Shown: piece by piece, positions 63,901 to 64,000 of the stretch
Numbering within the stretch: position 1 is the stretch's first letter
Layout of the letters: each line of letters starts with the position of its first letter
NCBI RefSeq assembly: GCF_019443285.1
Contig: NZ_CP080327.1
Span: 744,001-808,000, forward strand
Source of the DNA: Aquisediminimonas profunda
GTDB lineage: Bacteria > Pseudomonadota > Alphaproteobacteria > Sphingomonadales > Sphingomonadaceae
DNA: 64,000 nt
Reading direction: 5' to 3'
The notes under the pieces: model-generated
The model's database searches: none
What the model saw: the letters and a program-made list of their open reading frames with translations, nothing else
Told to the model about the DNA's origin: nothing
Position numbers and translations under genes: made by a program

Positions 63901-64000
63901 GCGAAAGCCAGTTCCGGCTGATCGCTCTCGCGGACCGGCAAGGCCAGGCCGGCCACAAGCTCACGCAATTCCTGCCGCGCGGCGATATGGCTAAGGCCAA
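63897..64000 (-). CDS. C-terminal fragment, possibly division-site ATPase MipZ (cut by window end)
   Basis: The last 33 codons of a minus-strand gene read GLSHIAARQELRELVAGL and later ESDQPELAFA before TGA at 63897-63899. A '(M/L)SH(I/V)AARQE(L/V/I)R' segment is, from memory, typical of the C-terminus of MipZ, the ParA-like ATPase that places FtsZ by binding ParB at origins. The ATPase motifs lie outside the window, so the call is tentative. It overlaps the J-domain gene by 4 bp. Confidence 0.4.
   Translation of the reverse strand, partial: GLSHIAARQELRELVAGLALPVRESDQPELAFA

Overview
The window looks like chromosomal core DNA of an alphaproteobacterium, most likely of the order Sphingomonadales. 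The sequence is GC-rich, and the genes are tightly packed with many 4-bp stop/start overlaps (ATGA, GTGA, TGATG). Several families are typical of that group: DUF6489 fused translationally to mnmE, long-form HPF next to PtsN, MmcB, DUF1491, a metX-metW pair, ftsE-ftsX beside a zinc-ribbon DUF3426 protein, and DUF4402 pilins. I saw no transposase, integrase, phage gene or CRISPR array.

The most important feature is a probable chromosomal replication and segregation centre. The 294-bp gap between ppsR (minus) and hemE (plus), at 31566-31859, has DnaA-box-like sequences, three GANTC sites and an AT-rich end. The ppsR/hemE junction is the known origin locus of Caulobacter and Rickettsia. Genes diverge from this gap: everything on the left back to 25.1 kb is on the minus strand (ppsR, maf, aroE, coaE, dnaQ, hpf, ptsN and others), and most genes on the right to 44.4 kb are on the plus strand. 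About 8.7-10.6 kb to the right lie three perfect 16-bp parS palindromes, one in the mnmE-mnmG gap, one inside mnmG and one inside rsmG, just before parA-parB. The far right end of the window has a J-domain gene preceded by a C-terminus that may belong to MipZ, which would link division-site placement to this locus.

Layout. 0-8.3 kb: partial nagZ, the rpmI-rplT-pheS-pheT translation operon, metX-metW (methionine), hisC-tyrC (histidine/tyrosine). 8.3-12.1 kb: ftsE-ftsX-ydcF-plsC (division and envelope) and a divergent zinc-ribbon protein. 12.1-17.4 kb: a small secreted ORF, tRNA-Leu(GAG), then an unusual surface-fibre cluster (usher-like protein, PapD-like chaperone, two DUF4402 subunits) with an intrinsic terminator after the inner subunit gene. 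17.5-20.3 kb: a type III polyketide synthase, methyltransferase and FAD oxidoreductase cluster that resembles phenolic-lipid or alkylquinone clusters. 20.3-25.6 kb: msrB, a class A PBP, a YgjP-type metallopeptidase, YcgN, SCO, an ankyrin protein and MmcB. 25.6-31.6 kb: cell-wall hydrolase, DUF1491, ptsN, hpf, dnaQ-coaE-aroE-maf-ppsR. 31.6-44.4 kb: origin, hemE-hemJ, a serine hydrolase, rho, two TerC paralogues, ogt, mnmE-mnmG-rsmG-parA-parB. 44.4-48.7 kb: a ribbon-helix-helix protein, phaB, hemH and a frameshifted molybdopterin oxidoreductase gene. 48.7-54.5 kb: acyl-CoA synthetase, lgt, a MidA-type methyltransferase, pgeF and a Cys/Met PLP enzyme. 54.6-59.8 kb: HAD hydrolase, an Mla-type lipid transport operon and a double-domain aspartic protease. 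59.8-64 kb: an Lhr-like helicase, phosphomannomutase/phosphoglucomutase, a J-domain protein and the partial last gene.

Functionally the window joins replication start (origin, dnaQ), segregation (ParABS), haem synthesis (hemE, hemJ, hemH), tRNA modification (mnmE/mnmG) and envelope building (ftsEX, PBP, lgt, Mla, plsC). Two accessory clusters at 12.5-20.3 kb are the least ordinary part. All assignments rest on reading motifs and gene order; no database search was run.
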